Positions 5,350 to 6,964 of a DNA stretch of 6,964 bases are shown here, one piece after another. The stretch is from JBFWRI01 sp050248995 (GTDB taxonomy: Bacteria; Pseudomonadota; Alphaproteobacteria; JAIXQD01): assembly GCA_050248995.1 (NCBI GenBank), contig JBFWRI010000045.1:1-6964 (forward strand), in the 5' to 3' direction. A program made the position numbers and the translations under genes. Every line of letters starts with the position of its first letter. The first letter of the stretch is position 1. The notes beneath the pieces were generated by a model. That model was not told the origin of the DNA. It searched no databases and was given only the letters and a program-made list of their open reading frames with translations.

Positions 5350-6964
5350 ACCAGCAGCTCCGCAGTTCAAAGCCCGTCATCGGCGGGTTTGCAGGGCACC
5401 GGATATGCTTCGAACGCGCCACCAGATCAGCGCCCAGATGGAAGAACGGGATCACATAGGCGCCTTCGATCAACTGACGATCCAGCGTGTGCGCGGCGTC
5501 AATCACCTGCTGGTAATCGGTTGCCGTCAGGAACGTGTTCAACACAGCGTCGATCTTCGGGTCTTTCACGCCGGCATAATTGCGCGTGCCGGGCGTATCG
5601 GCGGCGGCACTGCCCCAGTAAATGCGCTGTTCGTTGCCCGGGGACAGGCTGTTGATCCAGCGGAATACCATCGCGTCGTAATCATAATCGTTCAGCCGCG
5701 CCTGAAACTGGGCACTATCCACCGTGCGCACATCGATGTCGGCGCCCAGCGGGCGAATGGCTTCACGCCAGCTTGTTACCAGTCGTTCATCGGCAGCATC
5801 GCCCAGTAAGATCTGGAACTGTACCGGCTGTCCATCCGGCGTCATCAGTCGCCCGTCTTTGTAGGTGTAACCTGCCTGCGTCAGAATGTGCTTGGCCTTC
5901 TGCAGGCGTTCGCGGCGCGTCAGCGTTTCATCCGCCGTATCCGGAAGTGCCAAAACAGAATTCGGGAAGCTGCTCAGACTTCTTTTATAAATGCCGCCGA
6001 ACAGGGTTTTGTTCAGCGCATCAAAGTCAGCCGCAATGCTCAAGGCCTGACGCAGTGCCTTGTTGGCAAATAGCGGACGGCGCGTGTTGAAGACAATGCC
6101 CTTGTACGGCTCGGGCCGCCGGTGCGACACGGTCACCAGCTCCACCGCGCCGCTGTCAATAGCGGCGCCCTGATACGCCTGCCTCATCTTCAGCGGGTCG
6201 CTTTCAAAGCGCAGATCCAAAGCGCCGGCCAGCAATGCCTCGCGGGCGATGGTATCATCACGGAAATAGTCGATCGTAATGGTGTCGAAGTTCTGCAGAC
6301 CGCGCATCACGGGCAGGTCGGCCGCCCAGTAATCAGGTACGCGTTCCAGCATGATCTTCCGACCTGGAACAATCGATGCAACCTTATAAGCGCCACTACC
6401 CAATGGTGGCTCCAGTGTCGTCTGGGTAAAATCCTTATCGGCCCAATAGTGCTTTGGTAAAATCGGCATCAGGCTGATGATCAATGGCAGTTCGCGGTCA
6501 TAACTGCCGTCAGCGAGTTTTTTGAAAGTGAACGCCACAGTACGCTCACCAAGCTTCTCGACTTTATCGACCTTGCCGTAATAAGCGCGGTGTGCCGGGC
6601 GGCCCTTGGTCTTCAGCGTTTCAACTGTGAACAGGATATCATCAGCGGTGACGGGCTTGCCATCCTGCCAGCGCGCCTTCGGGTTCAGCGTGAATGTCGC
6701 CTTGCTGCGCTCTGTATTCACGGAGAGGCTTTCAGCTAGCCAAGGGTATAAGCTAAAGGGTTCGTCTGCGCTGCGGTACATTAGCGCCTCAAACACGTAA
6801 ACATTATACTGTTCGACTCGTGGAGCTGCGCCTTTGATGATATACGGGTTCAGAGTATCGAACGTGCCCAGCGCATTCAGGCGCAGCACCCCACCTGTAG
6901 GCGCATCGGGATTTACATAATCAATATGTGCAAAGCCGGGCGGGTACTTCGGCGCGCCTTGCAT
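5342..6964 (-). CDS. Family-5 extracellular solute-binding protein, YejA-like peptide receptor (5' end outside window)
   Basis: This is the periplasmic receptor of an oligopeptide/microcin-type ABC importer (SBP_bac_5). The visible 540 residues include the opening PKYPPGFAHIDYVNPDAP (5-22), GTFDTLNP (33-40), the family segment ARWQDGKPVTADD (97-109), LGSGAYKV (188-195) and a C-terminal GAYVIPFFHLGAD region. These match the YejA-like branch more than DppA/OppA. The methionine at the window edge is probably internal: related proteins have a signal peptide and a few residues before the PKYP motif, so the true start and promoter lie beyond 6964. The TGA at 5342-5344 overlaps the start of the first membrane paralogue. 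YejB/YejE/YejF-type permease and ATPase genes do not follow; two unrelated membrane proteins do. Within the visible part there are only two cysteines, both near the C-terminus (523, 537). The ligand is inferred to be a peptide. Confidence 0.9.
   Translation of the reverse strand: MQGAPKYPPGFAHIDYVNPDAPTGGVLRLNALGTFDTLNPYIIKGAAPRVEQYNVYVFEALMYRSADEPFSLYPWLAESLSVNTERSKATFTLNPKARWQDGKPVTADDILFTVETLKTKGRPAHRAYYGKVDKVEKLGERTVAFTFKKLADGSYDRELPLIISLMPILPKHYWADKDFTQTTLEPPLGSGAYKVASIVPGRKIMLERVPDYWAADLPVMRGLQNFDTITIDYFRDDTIAREALLAGALDLRFESDPLKMRQAYQGAAIDSGAVELVTVSHRRPEPYKGIVFNTRRPLFANKALRQALSIAADFDALNKTLFGGIYKRSLSSFPNSVLALPDTADETLTRRERLQKAKHILTQAGYTYKDGRLMTPDGQPVQFQILLGDAADERLVTSWREAIRPLGADIDVRTVDSAQFQARLNDYDYDAMVFRWINSLSPGNEQRIYWGSAAADTPGTRNYAGVKDPKIDAVLNTFLTATDYQQVIDAAHTLDRQLIEGAYVIPFFHLGADLVARSKHIRCPANPPMTGFELRSCWYD
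5358..5361 (-). promoter_or_regulatory. Ribosome binding site of membrane paralogue 1
   Basis: GGAG on the minus strand lies 8 bases before the ATG at 5349, inside the 3' end of the peptide-binding protein gene. It favours this start over the in-frame ATG at 5370. Confidence 0.55.

Noticed and set aside
5327..5809. A 160-codon open frame on the plus strand opposite the peptide-binding gene
   Set aside because: It is antisense to the YejA-like gene, which has clear family motifs. Its composition looks like a shadow frame.

Overview
The window looks like ordinary chromosomal DNA from an alphaproteobacterium. The main evidence is a heat-shock sigma factor of alphaproteobacterial type (RpoH) lying directly behind a 23S rRNA pseudouridine synthase of the RluD type. 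To my knowledge that arrangement is common in alphaproteobacteria and absent from enterics. Genus cannot be fixed from this sequence. Coding density is very high: the only real intergenic gap is about 140 bases. I see no tRNA, rRNA, CRISPR array, insertion sequence or phage gene.

Layout. Bases 6-2166 (minus strand): a tyrosyl-tRNA synthetase gene (tyrS, type 2, with HIGH and KMSKS motifs), followed 16 bases later by a gene for an exported ribose-type sugar-binding protein. Bases 2167-2304: a divergent intergenic region with a good sigma-70-like promoter reading rightward and two inverted repeats. Bases 2305-4193 (plus strand): rluD and rpoH, joined by an ATGA stop/start overlap. Bases 4179-6964 (minus strand): a family-5 (YejA-like) peptide-binding protein whose 5' end lies outside the window, then two tandem, paralogous seven-helix membrane proteins. 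All three are joined by overlapping stops and starts, and the last converges on and overlaps the 3' end of rpoH by 15 bases.

How they may work together. The rluD-rpoH unit joins ribosome maturation to heat-shock transcription. The tyrS unit joins an essential translation enzyme to a periplasmic solute receptor, with no obvious functional link. The left operon may continue beyond the window edge with permease and ATPase genes, which cannot be seen here.

The least explained part is the binding protein plus two membrane proteins. The two membrane proteins align over their whole length without a gap, at about 37% identity by hand count. Each appears to have a 3+1+3 helix layout with an internal Y-x10-P repeat, reminiscent of SWEET/PQ-loop transporters but lacking a true PQ motif. 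Their function is unknown. They are the best candidate here for something undescribed, but the evidence is architectural only.
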